Positions 43,454-54,455 of a DNA stretch of 64,000 bases are shown piece after piece. The DNA lies in assembly GCA_029255685.2 (NCBI GenBank), contig CM055312.2:396649-460648 (forward strand), read 5' to 3'. Source of the stretch: Silene conica (taxonomy: Eukaryota > Streptophyta > Magnoliopsida > Caryophyllales > Caryophyllaceae). Both the position numbers and the translations under genes were made by a program. The notes under the pieces were generated by a model. It made no database searches and was not told where the DNA came from. It worked only from the letters and a program-made list of their open reading frames with translations. Every line of letters starts with the position of its first letter. Position 1 is the stretch's first letter.

Positions 43454-46400
43454 TCACTTGCCAAAGGTTCTTTCGCTAAGCTGAAAGAAGCGCAAGGCTT
43501 TGACAAACTGAAGCTCATCAAAGTCAGGTGCGCAAACGTGGGAGAAGTAGAGTTCTGCTTGAGCCATTTGCCACATCAAGTAGTCACTAACACGAAGCCG
43601 ACCACCAGTCCGAATCACCAGATCAATCCGTGGTGCACGCGACCCACCCGTTGAAAGCTCGCTTTCTAGTAACGTTTCGTCGATGGCTTCGGCCTTGATC
43701 ACTCCATTGTTCACCTTTTCACATATACTTTTGGTTGCTTGTACAATATCTCTTGTTCCAGCGTAACATACGGCTAAGTTAAACTCCAGCTTTGTACATT
43801 CTCTCGTTGCCTCTTCCACTTTCGCTATCTTCCATTGCAGTGTTTGTGGGAGTACCTTCCTCTCTCCAATCACCCTGATTCTTATTCCTTTTCTGTATAT
43901 GTGTTTCATTTTTCAATGTTAGAGCCGCCGGTTAAGATAACTTAACGATGATTGATCAGTAGTGTATTAATTATTACCTTATAAATCGGTGTATATTTTG
44001 TTTTAAGAAAAGTTCGAGTTGGCCGAAGAGGAGATCATTTGCTTCCTATGATTGGAATGAAATACAATATATATATCATGATGGAAGGTACGTATTGTTG
44101 CAAATAACAGAACAATTTTGTAGAGGAAGGTTTTTGTGTATTTGATTGAATAATTGAACTAAGTACAAATGCTCTGCTTAAATAGGAAAATAAAACAAAT
44201 AACTGACTCCACTACTTCCTCTAACTGACCCACTACTCACACACTGATTCATGCCTACAATGTAGGACCATGACTAACATACTGCTGAAAACAAACGACT
44301 AAGCTACTGAAAAATAGGAACAGAATTGACTTGATCAATGAGTGTATGAATCACATTTCAACACCACCCCTTGATTCAAACACTCGCACCCCAATCCTTT
44401 CCATGAAGAACTGATGCTTTGCATGAGGCAACCCTTTAGTGAACAAATCTGCATTCTGTGCATTTGTTCCACAGAACTTGAGCTCAACACTTCCTGCATT
44501 CACGAGATGTCTTATGAAGTGATGCTGTATTTCTATATGCTTTGTCCTTGCATGAAATGCAGGATTCTTTGTCATTGCTATGCAGGATTTGTTGTCACAC
44601 CATAACTCTGTTGCCTCTTTCTGAACATGCCCCAAATCAGTCAATAATTTCCTTAGCCAAACTGCCTGTCTCCCTGCTGCTCCTGCAGCTACATATTCAG
44701 CCTCTGATGAAGACAGAGCTACTGTCTCTTGCTTCTTTGCACTCCAGGTAATTGCACCAGAGCCAAGACTAAAGACAGATCCAGACGTACTCCTTCTGTC
44801 ATCCAAATCACCAGCCCAATCACTATCTGTGTACCCTACCAAACTGAATTTTTCAGACTTAGTATACCAGATCCCATGCTCAGAAGTTCCTGCAATATAC
44901 TTTAGAATTCTCTTTGCTGCTCCTAGATGCTGTCTGGTTGGGTTATGCAGAAATCTTGACACCATACTTACACTATAGGCTATGTCAGGCCTAGTATGTG
45001 TAAGGTAGTTCAAACCACCCACCAAACGCCTATACAAGCTCTCATCTGCCCCTGGTGTACCATCATTTCTTTGCAGCCTATCATTAGTGTTCATAGGTGC
45101 TGGTGCAATATCTCCTTCTTTCAGCTGAAATCTCTTTATCAGATCCTGAGCATACTTCCTTTGGCTTAAAAATATACCATTCTTCCTTTGCTTTACCTCC
45201 AACCCAAGGAAGTATTGCAGCAGACCAAGATCTGTCATTTCAAACTCCTCCATCATTGACCTCTTAAAGTTGCTAAGTAACCTCTGACATGTGCTGAAAT
45301 AGATGATATCATCAACATATAAGCACACTACCAAAAAACCTTGTTGTTCTTCCTTCTTTATGTATAGAGTTGGCTCATTCTCGCTTTTCTCAAACCCATC
45401 CTGCACAAAGAACTTGTCTATTCTACTGTACCAGGCTCTGGGAGCCTGCTTCAATCCATATAGTGCTTTGTGCAGCCTATACACCTTGTTCTCCTCTTCT
45501 TGCTTGACAAACCCTTGTGGCTGCTCAACATAGACTTCCTCCTGCAAATCTCCATTCAGGAAGGCTGACTTGACATCAAATTGATGCACATGAAGGTTGA
45601 ATTGAGCAGCAAGTGCAAGAATGACTCTTACAGTCTCAAACCTTGCAACAGGTGAAAAGGTATCACCAAAATCAACTCCTTCCAACTGTGCGTACCCTTT
45701 TGCAACCAGACGTGCTTTATGCTTTTGTATGGACCCATCAGTATTGAACTTAGTCCTGAACACCCATTTCAGACCAATTTTGTTCTTTCCTACAGGAAGA
45801 TCAACTAGTTCCCAGGTGTTGTTCTTTTGTATGGACCTGAGTTCCTCCTCCATTGCCCTCTGCCATTCAGCTATGCTTGAGGCTTCCACATAACCTGTAG
45901 GTTCTGTCACAACTAGAGCAAAACCACAAGTTTCATAAATTTCAGCAAGAGACTTCATTTTTCTAGGACCTGAATCGTCAGATGAGTCATCTGAGTCACT
46001 GCTTGTGGATGGTGGTGTTACAACATTATTTTCCAACTGTGGCTGCACAGTTGAGTCTTCAAATGTGAAAGTTCTTTGGCTTTCTCCATTTGATGTTCCT
46101 TCTTTTCCCCAATTCCATTCACTTTCTTCATTGAAAGTGACATTCCTACTGATTATCACTTTGCCATTTACTGGATCATACAACCTATAGGCCTTAGATT
46201 GAGTTGAATATCCAATAAAGATGCACTTAACAGACTTTTCATCAAGCTTAGTTCTTAAATTCACCAAAGAATAAGCTATGCAACCAAAAACTTTGAGATG
46301 GCTTACCCTTGGCCTCCTTCCTCTCCAAGCTTCATAAGGAGTCTGATTTGCAACAGCTCTGGTTGGTGAGATGTTCAGCAAATAAACAGCAGTTGCTACT

Positions 46401-49103
46401 GCTTCTGACCAAAATTCATTTGGTAGATGTCTTGCCCATAGCATACACCTTGCCATTTCTACCACAGTTCTGTTCTTCCTCTCTGCAACACCATTCTGCT
46501 CTGGTGAGTATGGTGCAGTTAACTCCCTCCTTATTCCATTGAATTCACAAAAGTCATTGAATTCTTTTGATGTGAATTCTCCTCCTCTATCTGTCCTCAG
46601 AACCTTAATCATTTTCCCACTTTGATTCTCCACCATAGCTTTGAATCTCCTAAAATTCTCAAATGCCTCAGCTTTGGTTTGTTGGAAATACACCCAACTC
46701 ATCCTACTGTAATCATCAGTGAGTAGCAGAAAGTATTTGCTACCTCCTAATGATTCAGTTTTCATGGGGCCACATAAATCTGCATGGATTAATCCCAAAC
46801 ACTCTTTTGCCCTCCAGGAACTTTCATGTGGAAATGAATCCCTACATTGCTTCCCATACACACACCCTTCACACATTTTGAGGTCACCTAGTCTAGGCAA
46901 CCCATTCACAAGATCCTTAGTGTTCAGAAACTTTAAACTTTGCATATTTAGGTGCCCATACCTTAAATGCCAAAGCTTTGCATCACTATCCCCTTTAACT
47001 GTCAAAGCCTTACTGTTTTGCTTTGTTAAATCCAAAGAAAACATACGATTTCTGCCCATAAATGCTTCTGCAACTACTTCTCCATTTTTCTTATCTTTAA
47101 CAACACAAGACTCTTCATCAAACCCTAATGTGTATCCACAACTTAACAACTGACCCACACTTAGCAAGTTGTAGGCTAACAAGGGAACATATTGAACATT
47201 ATGCAGAAATTTTGTGTTACCTTGTTCTGACCTAATTGCAATAGTGCCAATTCCCTCGACTGTCAGTTGCTTATCATCACCCAGCCTCACTTTGCTCTTG
47301 ACAGATTCATCTAAATCTTTGAACAGATGTTTGGTACTTGACATGTGGTTTGAACACCCACTGTCAATATACCATACATCATTCTCTTGGGCTCCTTGTG
47401 TAGTTATGAACAACTTAGCTTCTTCTGTTGCAAAATAGCCTTTCTGATCACCCTTTTCATCTGCCTGGTCTTTTTCCTTCTTCCAGCAGTTTGCTTCCTT
47501 GTGACCAGGCTTTGTGCAGTAATAACACTTCAGTGGAGCTCTTGATCCTTGACTCCTTTGTTCTTGACTGTCAGATGATTGACCAAAGGATCTCCCATGT
47601 CCCCTACCTCTGAAACCTCCTCTACCTCTTCCTCTATTTTTGCCATGGAAATTCTTTGATCCCTCTTTGGAGGATTCATCCTTTACAGCAAAAGCTTTCT
47701 CCTCTTTTTGCTCAGCATTTCTGTTGAGTCTCTCTTCATGTGCCTGTAGTGACCCCATGAGTTCTTCAAAGGTGTAATTTTCAAGATCCTTTGATTCTTC
47801 TATGGCTGCCACTACATGGTCAAATTTGCTTGTAAGACTTCTCAAGGCCTTACTCACTACATGCTCATCAGACAATGTTTCTCCATACGATCTCATTTGC
47901 TGCACCACTCCTGAAACACGTGATAAATAGTCTTGGACTGACTCTTTATCATTCATTGTAGAAGTTTCAAATTCTCTTCTCAATGATTGTAGTCTAACCT
48001 TGACTACTTTCTTATCTCCAAGATATTCTCTCTTCAGAATATCCCATGCTTGCTTAGAAGTGGTTGCCTTTGCAATTCTGGAGAAAACTTCATCATCCAC
48101 AGCCTGTTGAATAATAAACAGAGCTTTGGAATCCTTTTTTCTTTTCTCCTTCAGTTGAGCATCTGGTTCTTTAGGCTTTGAATCCTCAAAACCAGTCTCA
48201 ACCAATTCCCATAATTCCTGAGATTTGAAAAGAGTTTGCATTTTCAATTCCCAGAAATGATACTTCACACCTTTGAAAACAGGTAAATTAGAGAGTCCAT
48301 TGGAGCTTGATCCATTGGACGACATTATGCACAGTCCCAGAAAATGAACCTAAGACCTGATACCACAATGTTGCAAATAACAGAACAATTTTGTAGAGGA
48401 AGGTTTTTGTGTATTTGATTGAATAATTGAACTAAGTACAAATGCTCTGCTTAAATAGGAAAATAAAACAAATAACTGACTCCACTACTTCCTCTAACTG
48501 ACCCACTACTCACACACTGATTCATGCCTACAATGTAGGACCATGACTAACATACTGCTGAAAACAAACGACTAAGCTACTGAAAAATAGGAACAGAATT
48601 GACTTGATCAATGAGTGTATGAATCACATTTCAACATATTTTGTGGAATTGGAAATAAAAAGACATAGATATTCAATTATTCATAAATAATCACTTACTT
48701 GGCCTCGTTCTAAGTTTTTAAGAGAATAGACGAAAGAAGTGGCCGTAAGAATCCCCCATTTGATGCAAAGTTGAGCAAATACAAGGTTGGCTTTAAAGAA
48801 GGGCTCATAGCTTAGAGATTTGCCACGTGCCTTGAGCCATCTTCGGCTTCCATCCAATATTATTGCTACGTGTTTCGGCACGTTATCTCGTTGGATATTG
48901 GCTATGGTGTAGTTACGGGTGTGGCAGCCCTCCGAAATTGAAGCAGAAGACACTTCGAGGGCGTCCGCAAAGTTGGTGTTTTGGGGGCGACACTGATTTT
49001 TACAAATACCGATGGCGGGGAGATTACCGTGGGAGTTAAATGGGTGCATTTTGGAAACAGATAAAAAACGTACAAAATGGTTGCTAGGAAGGAAGTTGGC
49101 CAT
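43454..49103 (-). CDS. Cis-prenyltransferase-like protein CPT-3 (three exons, Copia in intron 1)
   Basis: Exons are 49103-48699, 44045-43978 and 43892-43454, together 303 aa. Exon lengths 2 and 3 (68 and 439 nt) equal those of CPT-1. The N-terminal ~70 residues look like an organelle-targeting extension. Region I is HVAIILDGSRRW with catalytic Asp84; the usual Asn two residues later is Ser. The helix-3 region is VYSLKNLERG. Region V is DLVIRTGGRLRVSDYLMW, keeping the Arg that binds IPP phosphate but with Arg where UppS has Glu. ELYFSHVCAPDF follows. Intron 1 is 4.65 kb because a complete Copia element sits in it; the splice sites (CAA|GTAAGT; CATAG|GAAGC) are intact. It could encode a working enzyme if the intron is spliced. 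Product chain length cannot be read from sequence. Confidence 0.82.
44096..44363 (-). repeat. Copia-3 3' LTR
   Basis: 268 bp, identical by eye to 48369-48636 and 38584-38851. The polyprotein stop (44351) lies within it. Confidence 0.92.
44351..48325 (-). CDS. Copia-3 Gag-Pol polyprotein, 1,324 aa, intact
   Basis: Domain order: a Gag region with FKGVKYHFWELKMQTLF and LWELVETGF; an RG-rich stretch; CCHC knuckle CYYCTKPGHKEANC (about 267); protease WYIDSGCSNHMS (about 318); integrase HHCC (LRYGHLNMQS, CEGCVYGKQC); integrase core with DRGGEFTS (about 578) and NGVAERKNRT; RT YVDDIIYFST (about 1005); and RNase H SSSEAEYVAAG (about 1208). The start ATG at 48325 is the first after the primer-binding site. 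No stop or frameshift is visible, so this copy may still be mobile. The 3' part is duplicated at 38839-40730. Confidence 0.95.
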   Translation of the reverse strand: MSSNGSSSNGLSNLPVFKGVKYHFWELKMQTLFKSQELWELVETGFEDSKPKEPDAQLKEKRKKDSKALFIIQQAVDDEVFSRIAKATTSKQAWDILKREYLGDKKVVKVRLQSLRREFETSTMNDKESVQDYLSRVSGVVQQMRSYGETLSDEHVVSKALRSLTSKFDHVVAAIEESKDLENYTFEELMGSLQAHEERLNRNAEQKEEKAFAVKDESSKEGSKNFHGKNRGRGRGGFRGRGHGRSFGQSSDSQEQRSQGSRAPLKCYYCTKPGHKEANCWKKEKDQADEKGDQKGYFATEEAKLFITTQGAQENDVWYIDSGCSNHMSSTKHLFKDLDESVKSKVRLGDDKQLTVEGIGTIAIRSEQGNTKFLHNVQYVPLLAYNLLSVGQLLSCGYTLGFDEESCVVKDKKNGEVVAEAFMGRNRMFSLDLTKQNSKALTVKGDSDAKLWHLRYGHLNMQSLKFLNTKDLVNGLPRLGDLKMCEGCVYGKQCRDSFPHESSWRAKECLGLIHADLCGPMKTESLGGSKYFLLLTDDYSRMSWVYFQQTKAEAFENFRRFKAMVENQSGKMIKVLRTDRGGEFTSKEFNDFCEFNGIRRELTAPYSPEQNGVAERKNRTVVEMARCMLWARHLPNEFWSEAVATAVYLLNISPTRAVANQTPYEAWRGRRPRVSHLKVFGCIAYSLVNLRTKLDEKSVKCIFIGYSTQSKAYRLYDPVNGKVIISRNVTFNEESEWNWGKEGTSNGESQRTFTFEDSTVQPQLENNVVTPPSTSSDSDDSSDDSGPRKMKSLAEIYETCGFALVVTEPTGYVEASSIAEWQRAMEEELRSIQKNNTWELVDLPVGKNKIGLKWVFRTKFNTDGSIQKHKARLVAKGYAQLEGVDFGDTFSPVARFETVRVILALAAQFNLHVHQFDVKSAFLNGDLQEEVYVEQPQGFVKQEEENKVYRLHKALYGLKQAPRAWYSRIDKFFVQDGFEKSENEPTLYIKKEEQQGFLVVCLYVDDIIYFSTCQRLLSNFKRSMMEEFEMTDLGLLQYFLGLEVKQRKNGIFLSQRKYAQDLIKRFQLKEGDIAPAPMNTNDRLQRNDGTPGADESLYRRLVGGLNYLTHTRPDIAYSVSMVSRFLHNPTRQHLGAAKRILKYIAGTSEHGIWYTKSEKFSLVGYTDSDWAGDLDDRRSTSGSVFSLGSGAITWSAKKQETVALSSSEAEYVAAGAAGRQAVWLRKLLTDLGHVQKEATELWCDNKSCIAMTKNPAFHARTKHIEIQHHFIRHLVNAGSVELKFCGTNAQNADLFTKGLPHAKHQFFMERIGVRVFESRGGVEM
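48354..48365 (-). other. Copia-3 primer-binding site
   Basis: The element strand reads TGGTATCAGGTC three bases after the 5' LTR, close to the complement of the initiator tRNA-Met 3' end. Confidence 0.8.
48369..48636 (-). repeat. Copia-3 5' LTR
   Basis: 268 bp, identical by eye to the 3' LTR. An AT-rich CTATTTAAG on the element strand is a weak TATA candidate. Confidence 0.92.
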
Positions 49104-49615
49104 TTTTTTAGATGTAAAAGATAAGGGGATCCTGAATCACAAATAGAGTGATTGTAATGGAAACCCAGTGATTGTAATGGAAACCCTACAATAATTGTAT
49201 TATTACTGTACTCGTTTTCTTCCTTCTTTAAAAACTGTTCTATTTCAATAAACTAACTCCCGTTTCATCTATTTACTAATTTTTAACCCGTGCAAAATTG
49301 CACGAGTAAATATTTAAGAATATCGATATGATTAATATTTAAAAATGTTAAACCAAAGTACATGTATATTTTATACTCTATATAACGATTATTACGTAAG
49401 ACTTTTGATAAAAGTTCGTAAACATTAATTTGTACGTAAACAATTGAATTTCAGGTAGTTATTTCGCATTAAAATCATCATACAACATTGCAGATCCCAC
49501 CAGAGAAATTTAAAAAAAAAACAGGTTGATGACATGGCTCAATCAGAACCTCCTAATGTTCTTCCAATTATATAGATAAGATTAGGTATATATAAAATGG
49601 TTATGGTGTATTATA
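49104..49615 (-). promoter_or_regulatory. 5' flank of CPT-3, with a hairpin resembling a decayed Helitron end
   Basis: No coding region. GATTGTAATGGAAACCC is repeated in tandem at about 49151-49185. On the minus strand, at about 49305-49274, a hairpin TCGTGCAATTTTGCACGGG is followed by ATTAGT, like the Helitron ends at 17719 and 36335 but with a mutated CTAG. Confidence 0.4.
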
Positions 49616-49901
49616 CTTCCTCCATTCAAATTCAACCTACACATATTACATTTTAATTCATTCATATCCAAACTACCACTTTTCTAATAAAGCTAAGAAA
49701 ATTACTAAATTATCCTTGTGAACACCAATTATTTACACAAAATGTCATTAAATGACTCATATTTAATCAACCATCACACATTTAAATTAATAAAAAAAAC
49801 ATCTTACTCACTTTCAATTGTACTTTTAATAATTTTTTAACATCGTTCTTAATATTTGTGCAAAAACCATATATATACACTTTGGATTTGAACGGAGGAA
49901 A
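49616..49901. mobile_element. Stowaway-like MITE, 286 bp
   Basis: The left end CTTCCTCCATTCAAATTCAA and the right end, reverse-complemented TTTCCTCCGTTCAAATCCAA, form the inverted repeats. TA dinucleotides flank both ends (49614-49615, 49902-49903). AT-rich interior without coding capacity. Confidence 0.85.
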
Positions 49902-50321
49902 TATTTAATATTTTAATTTTGCGAAAATCAAGTCATATAATATTTGGGACCAACATTTTAGTCTTTTTATTAAATTTCGAACTATTACCTAATAAATTGT
50001 TAATTATTGTTGTTTATAGTAAATTATGTATTATTTATTGGGTAGAAATTATTGGGTCCCACCAGAAAAATTAAAAAACAAAAATCGGGTTGATAACGTG
50101 GCTCAACCAGATAAGATTACTCCCCTAGTTTATTTATGAATCTGTTTTTTTATGAGTACAGGTATGTGCTAAATTTATCAAATAATATTCCAAATCTCTT
50201 TTATTTGCGAGTACATGTGAATCAGACATGACAAATAGTTATTCAGTTCAATTTTGGATCGGGTGAAATAAATTTAGTTAAACTCAATGCAAGTTAACCT
50301 TAGTTTTAGTTTCAATTTGAT
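49902..50321. other. Intergenic, no gene seen
   Basis: AT-rich DNA. A segment near 50057-50110 (GGTCCCACCAG, then GTTGATAACGTGGCTCAACCAG) repeats one near 49492-49545, a dispersed duplication. Confidence 0.4.
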
Positions 50322-50640
50322 TTGGATCGGGTCGTAGCGGGAAACGTTTCTTTTACCGTCGGTGTTCCAACCACGTGTCTGAGATCGCATCATGAGGGAT
50401 GTTATTCGATTTCATACCCAAAATACAACTATACATCAGTTTTACATGATTATCCAATTTTCGGTCGAAACTGGTTTATAGCATACCGGAAACCTCAAAT
50501 GTACTCCGTTATTTTTGAAAATTTATGTGCTCGCTTTATCCGACTTGAATAACCATCCTTGCGATTTTTGGACATTTTTGTTCTCAGGACTCCAGAGGCC
50601 TAAAACCGTGTATTACACTTCAATATGAGCCGTTCGGAAG
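50322..50640. repeat. Copy of the satellite-related dispersed repeat
   Basis: Reverse-complement relation to 3487-3760: shared segments include ATTCGATTTCATACCCAAA against ATTCGATTTTATACCCAAA, CTGGTTTATAG and GTGTATTACACTTCAAT. It borders the SIRE-like LTR. The open frame here mirrors the one at 3487-3711 only because of this homology. Confidence 0.65.
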
Positions 50641-50667
50641 ATAGTAGCATGAAACATTTGAAGGGTA

Positions 50668-51817
50668 TGGATACCGAGTCCCTAAGAGGGGGAGGGGGTG
50701 AATTAGGTACTACTTAAAAATTTTAACTTAACAAAGTTGACTTAATTAAAGTAACTAATGATTAAGTACAGAGAAACAAAGGAAGGCAACGATTTCGGTG
50801 ACTGTTAAGTTCATCTAGCAAGTGAAGTAGTGCTACTGTATGAAAGTAACAGATCTAGAAATCGTTGACTGAAACAGAAAGGAAAAGAAAATAAAAGAAC
50901 TGATTAACTAAACAGAAAAGAGAAGAACGCAGCGGTTTTGAATTGGTTCGGCCAAAACTCTAACAGCCTACGTCCAATCTTCTTTTATTGAATAGCTAAG
51001 TAATCTACTCCGAAAACTTAAAACAAATTATAATAAAAGGACCAACAACCTACTCCGGTTGCGACTCTTAGTTCTTTTGACCACAATGTCTAAGAACATC
51101 AAACTAACAAACTAGTGTAGATTACAAGATCAAGTTTTCCTCAAACTGATTCTTAAATGAATTGAGGAGGAACAACTTATTGATCAATCATAACTAGATA
51201 ACAAATCATAAACAGAAGCAACGATTAGACAGACTGTTTACACTTGAAGAGTTGAAGACTTTATGAAAACTTTGCAAAACCAGTAAAAAGAAATGAAGCT
51301 TTGAAGAGAGAATTTTGCAAAGATGAATTTATTGCTCTGGAAGTCTTCAAATTAAATGAGGATGAAGTACTCCTTTTATAGTGAAAATATTGGATAAAGA
51401 CCTTTGGGTAAAACCCACAAAGTACACTTTAGGTGGCTATTTTCCAAAGGATAAAAGGAGGTGTACTTCTTTGCTTTTAAAATATCCTTTCTTTGCTTTA
51501 AAATTTTCTTTAATCAGAAAAAGAGATTTTATGGGCTTTGCAAAAATCAGAGTCATAAAGCAAGTTTTCTTATAAGTTTGCAAAGCTGAGATTTTGAAAT
51601 GAGAAAGCTTCAAGTGTACGATTGCACGAGGCAACGATCTGTGTAACTGTTACTTACGTTAGATGAGTTGTTATCTTTACAAACCAACGACACTTAGCGA
51701 TTTCTTTTGACAATGGAATATCAATGCTCTCTTGATTATGAACTTTCGAACCTGAAATGGAAACTTGAAAACATAATTAAATTGGGCTTGTCATCATCAA
51801 CAAATTGTATCCTAACA
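50668..51817 (-). repeat. SIRE-like 3' LTR
   Basis: Starts TGTTAGG at 51817 on the element strand, directly after the polypurine tract. The TATA box lies near 51375. The far end is estimated at 50668. Confidence 0.6.
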
Positions 51818-52361
51818 AATTCCCCCTTTGATGATGACAAGCCAAATAAAACAATAATTTCCACTATGTTCCCCCTTAATAGGTTATAGTTCATGCATGG
51901 TTACGAAAAACGAAGGATTGCAAATTAGTTAACATACTAAAGAAACCAATGCCACAACTTAATGAATTACTTGGTGTTTAATTGAGTTAATTATTGCTTT
52001 GGTGATTAAATTATTATTGATTTTACTTTTCCCCCTCTTGGCATCGTCAAATGAATAAACAAGCACAAGCATAAACTATCATCAGGCAAAAGAAATCAAC
52101 GGAAAAAAAAAGCACATGTGAAAAATGACAAGACCGGCATTAAGAAGAAGCAAACAATAAAAAACAACCAAAGTCGATTAATATAGTTCGAACTACTAAG
52201 CATCACACAATAGATATTGTTTAAATATTACTACCACCACAAATGACAAAATAAACCGAATTAACTGATTTTTCGGGACATGGGGCAGGGACGTATTGGG
52301 TGGTTAACAAAAGAGGGCAAAAAGGGGCATGGAAAAAGGCAGGGACTGGGTAAGACACGAT

Positions 52362-53507
52362 TCAATGAGACGAGTCCTGATCTCCGTCACTCTCATCCGA
52401 CTCATCATCAGCAACCTCGTCTTCCTTATTCTGCAGCAGCTGAGAAATGATATCAACCTCTCCCTTGAGAAGGTCAACCGTAGACTGTAGACTCTCAACA
52501 TCGGACTTGATATCCGGCAAACACAAATTTTCAGCGCACAGAGCCTTGACCTCGGCTAACTCACGTTTGACCTCACTGAGTTCCGAAAGACTGGATTTTA
52601 TGGCAGCTAGGTCAGCCATTATACGGTCCAGTTGAGAACTGTGACCCGGTGTAAAAATCGGAGTGGAGGAACCGGGTAAGGGAGTGAGGTCTTTTCGGGA
52701 GGAGATGGCGATTAGTTGGCCGTCTTTGGGTTTAATCAGCATTTTGCCCAGATTTCCAGTTGACATGCGGTCAAACATTCCTTGATACCCAACCGTGGCC
52801 TTAAGAAGGACATTCTTGGCACGTAGCATACCCGACAACCAAATGGCGAATGGGAGTTTGATTTTTTTGGTGGGATTGTTGCTCTTAATTTTCTTTTCGG
52901 TTTTGGCCAGTATTTTGAAGATAATGGACGGAAGATTAATTTGCTTGTGGGTGAGAAGATGATACACGAGGCACTGTTGAGCAATTGACATTTTTGAACG
53001 GTCATTGGAAGGATAAATGGTTCTACACAGTAAGTTGAGAAGTAATTTTGGGAGGGGTGTTAATTGACTAGGATAAATAGTGGTGGCTTCTTGGGTGGCA
53101 GAGTTCAGTGTTTGGGCGATTTCAAGGGGCGCAGCATAAGGGAGTGTGGGCCATGTTGATTTATCAGGAATAAGGTCGTAACCTTCATTGACGATACCCA
53201 AAATTTCAGCAAATTCAGGAACAGAGAGAGAAATGGTTTTACCATTGATTTTGGCAGTGAGAGAGGATCGATCGTCTGTGACATGGAGAGTGGCAAAAAA
53301 CTGAAGTATCTCAAAGATGTAAACCGGACCCTCAACATTAACCAGATGATCCCAACCTTGGGTATGAAGACATTCCCCAAACGTGGCAAACGCGGGTTCA
53401 GAATTTATCCATGTGGTAGGGTAAATCCGAGGAGTGTGGATTGAGTTGTTTCGGATAAGACGAAGACAAGTTTTTTTAACAGTGATGGGTAAAGGAGAAG
53501 TCTCAAT
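52362..53507 (-). pseudogene. SIRE-like env-position ORF, N-terminus cut off by the Tekay LTR
   Basis: About 382 residues remain. The first part (TWINSEPAFATFGECLHTQGW, GPVYIFEILQFFATLHV, LSVPEFAEILGI) resembles the putative plant transposon protein domain found in plant LTR elements. A coiled-coil-prone stretch follows (LDRIMADLAAIKSSLSEL through LKGEVDIISQLLQ), then an acidic tail EVADDESDESDGDQDSSH. The frame appears to extend 10 residues further into the Tekay LTR, but those are LTR bases, not part of the gene. Its role is unknown, and calling it envelope rests on position alone. Confidence 0.65.
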
Positions 53508-54455
53508 TGTAACATCCCGTATTTTCGTAAAATCCAATTTAATCGTTTTGAATTATTTTACGTAATAAAATAATATTTTAATAATTTAATTCGGAAAATT
53601 TTAATGAAATAAGTCAGATCCGTCTTAAGAACCTCAAGTCCTTAAGACGAATACAACTTGGCATCATTTAATATCCGACTCAAATAACCGTGTAAATATC
53701 CAACCCATCTTAATTACTCGGAAAGGACAGTCCTTAAATCCCCCTAAACCCCTAATGTGTCGACATTCAACCTCCTTCAACATTTCATTTCACTGTAACT
53801 TAACATCTTCAAAACCTCCATAAAACCTTCCTTTCTTTTGTGAAATTCTTCATCATCCGTTCTTCAAATCACAAAAGTAAGTACATTTTCGGAATCCTCG
53901 TTCAATTTCCAAGTCATCCGTCACTTCGGTTTCTCAATTCCATCACTTCGAAAATTCAGCCTGTTTTGCATAATTCCGTTTTTATGTTCCTAAACTGGTT
54001 TTTCCGTGTTGTAGGTGAAGGACTTGACAACCCGGACGTTGATAGCTTCATACTCGAGGAAGATCTTTAGCCGGATAAGCTTAAGAGGTGACGATAATGA
54101 GAAACTCGGCCTTTATGTGTATATTAGCATTTTTGATGTGATTCTTGTGTGGTTTTCTGTTTTTGTTGTTAAAGCTTGATCAAAGGACTTAGTAACATGT
54201 TTAGGATGATGTTATGATGTTGAATTCATGCTTGAATCGATTGATATGGGTTCTTAAACATATTTCAGTTTTTCTCATTTTGCGACGGGTACATGTTGAT
54301 TCCGTTTGACGATTGTTATGGGATTTACTTGCTGGTAGATTAGTAGTAATTGATGTTTAATATTGTTGGGTAAACATCTTGTGTAGCAAATTTGAAGGTT
54401 GTAGGTCGATTAATGGAGTTTTCATAAGTTGCGTTTTTGCGAAATTGTGTTACGG

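Larger units (their letters stand above)
44096..48636 (-). mobile_element. Complete Ty1/Copia retrotransposon (Copia-3) inside CPT-3 intron 1
   Basis: 4,541 bp, with 268-bp LTRs (44096-44363 and 48369-48636) that read as identical and have TGTTG...CAACA ends, a primer-binding site, a polypurine tract (element strand CAAGGGGTGG at 44364-44373), and one open polyprotein. It lies in the same orientation as the host gene. The 5 bp on the left (cgtat) and right (tattt) do not match; only tat is shared. Sequence resembles the Ivana/Oryco or Tork groups, and I cannot decide between them. Confidence 0.92.
50668..53507 (-). mobile_element. SIRE-like Copia element, 3' portion only
   Basis: On the minus strand the order is an env-like ORF, a non-coding stretch, a polypurine tract (CAAAGGGGGAATT, 51830-51818), then one LTR of about 1,150 bp beginning TGTTAGGATACAATTTG. 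A TATAAAAGG (minus, 51371-51379) and a terminal CACCCCCTCCCCCTCTTAGG run fit SIRE/Maximus LTRs as I know them. The upstream part is missing or displaced: the Tekay-like LTR begins at 53508 inside the env-like ORF. The right LTR boundary near 50668 is approximate. Confidence 0.65.
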
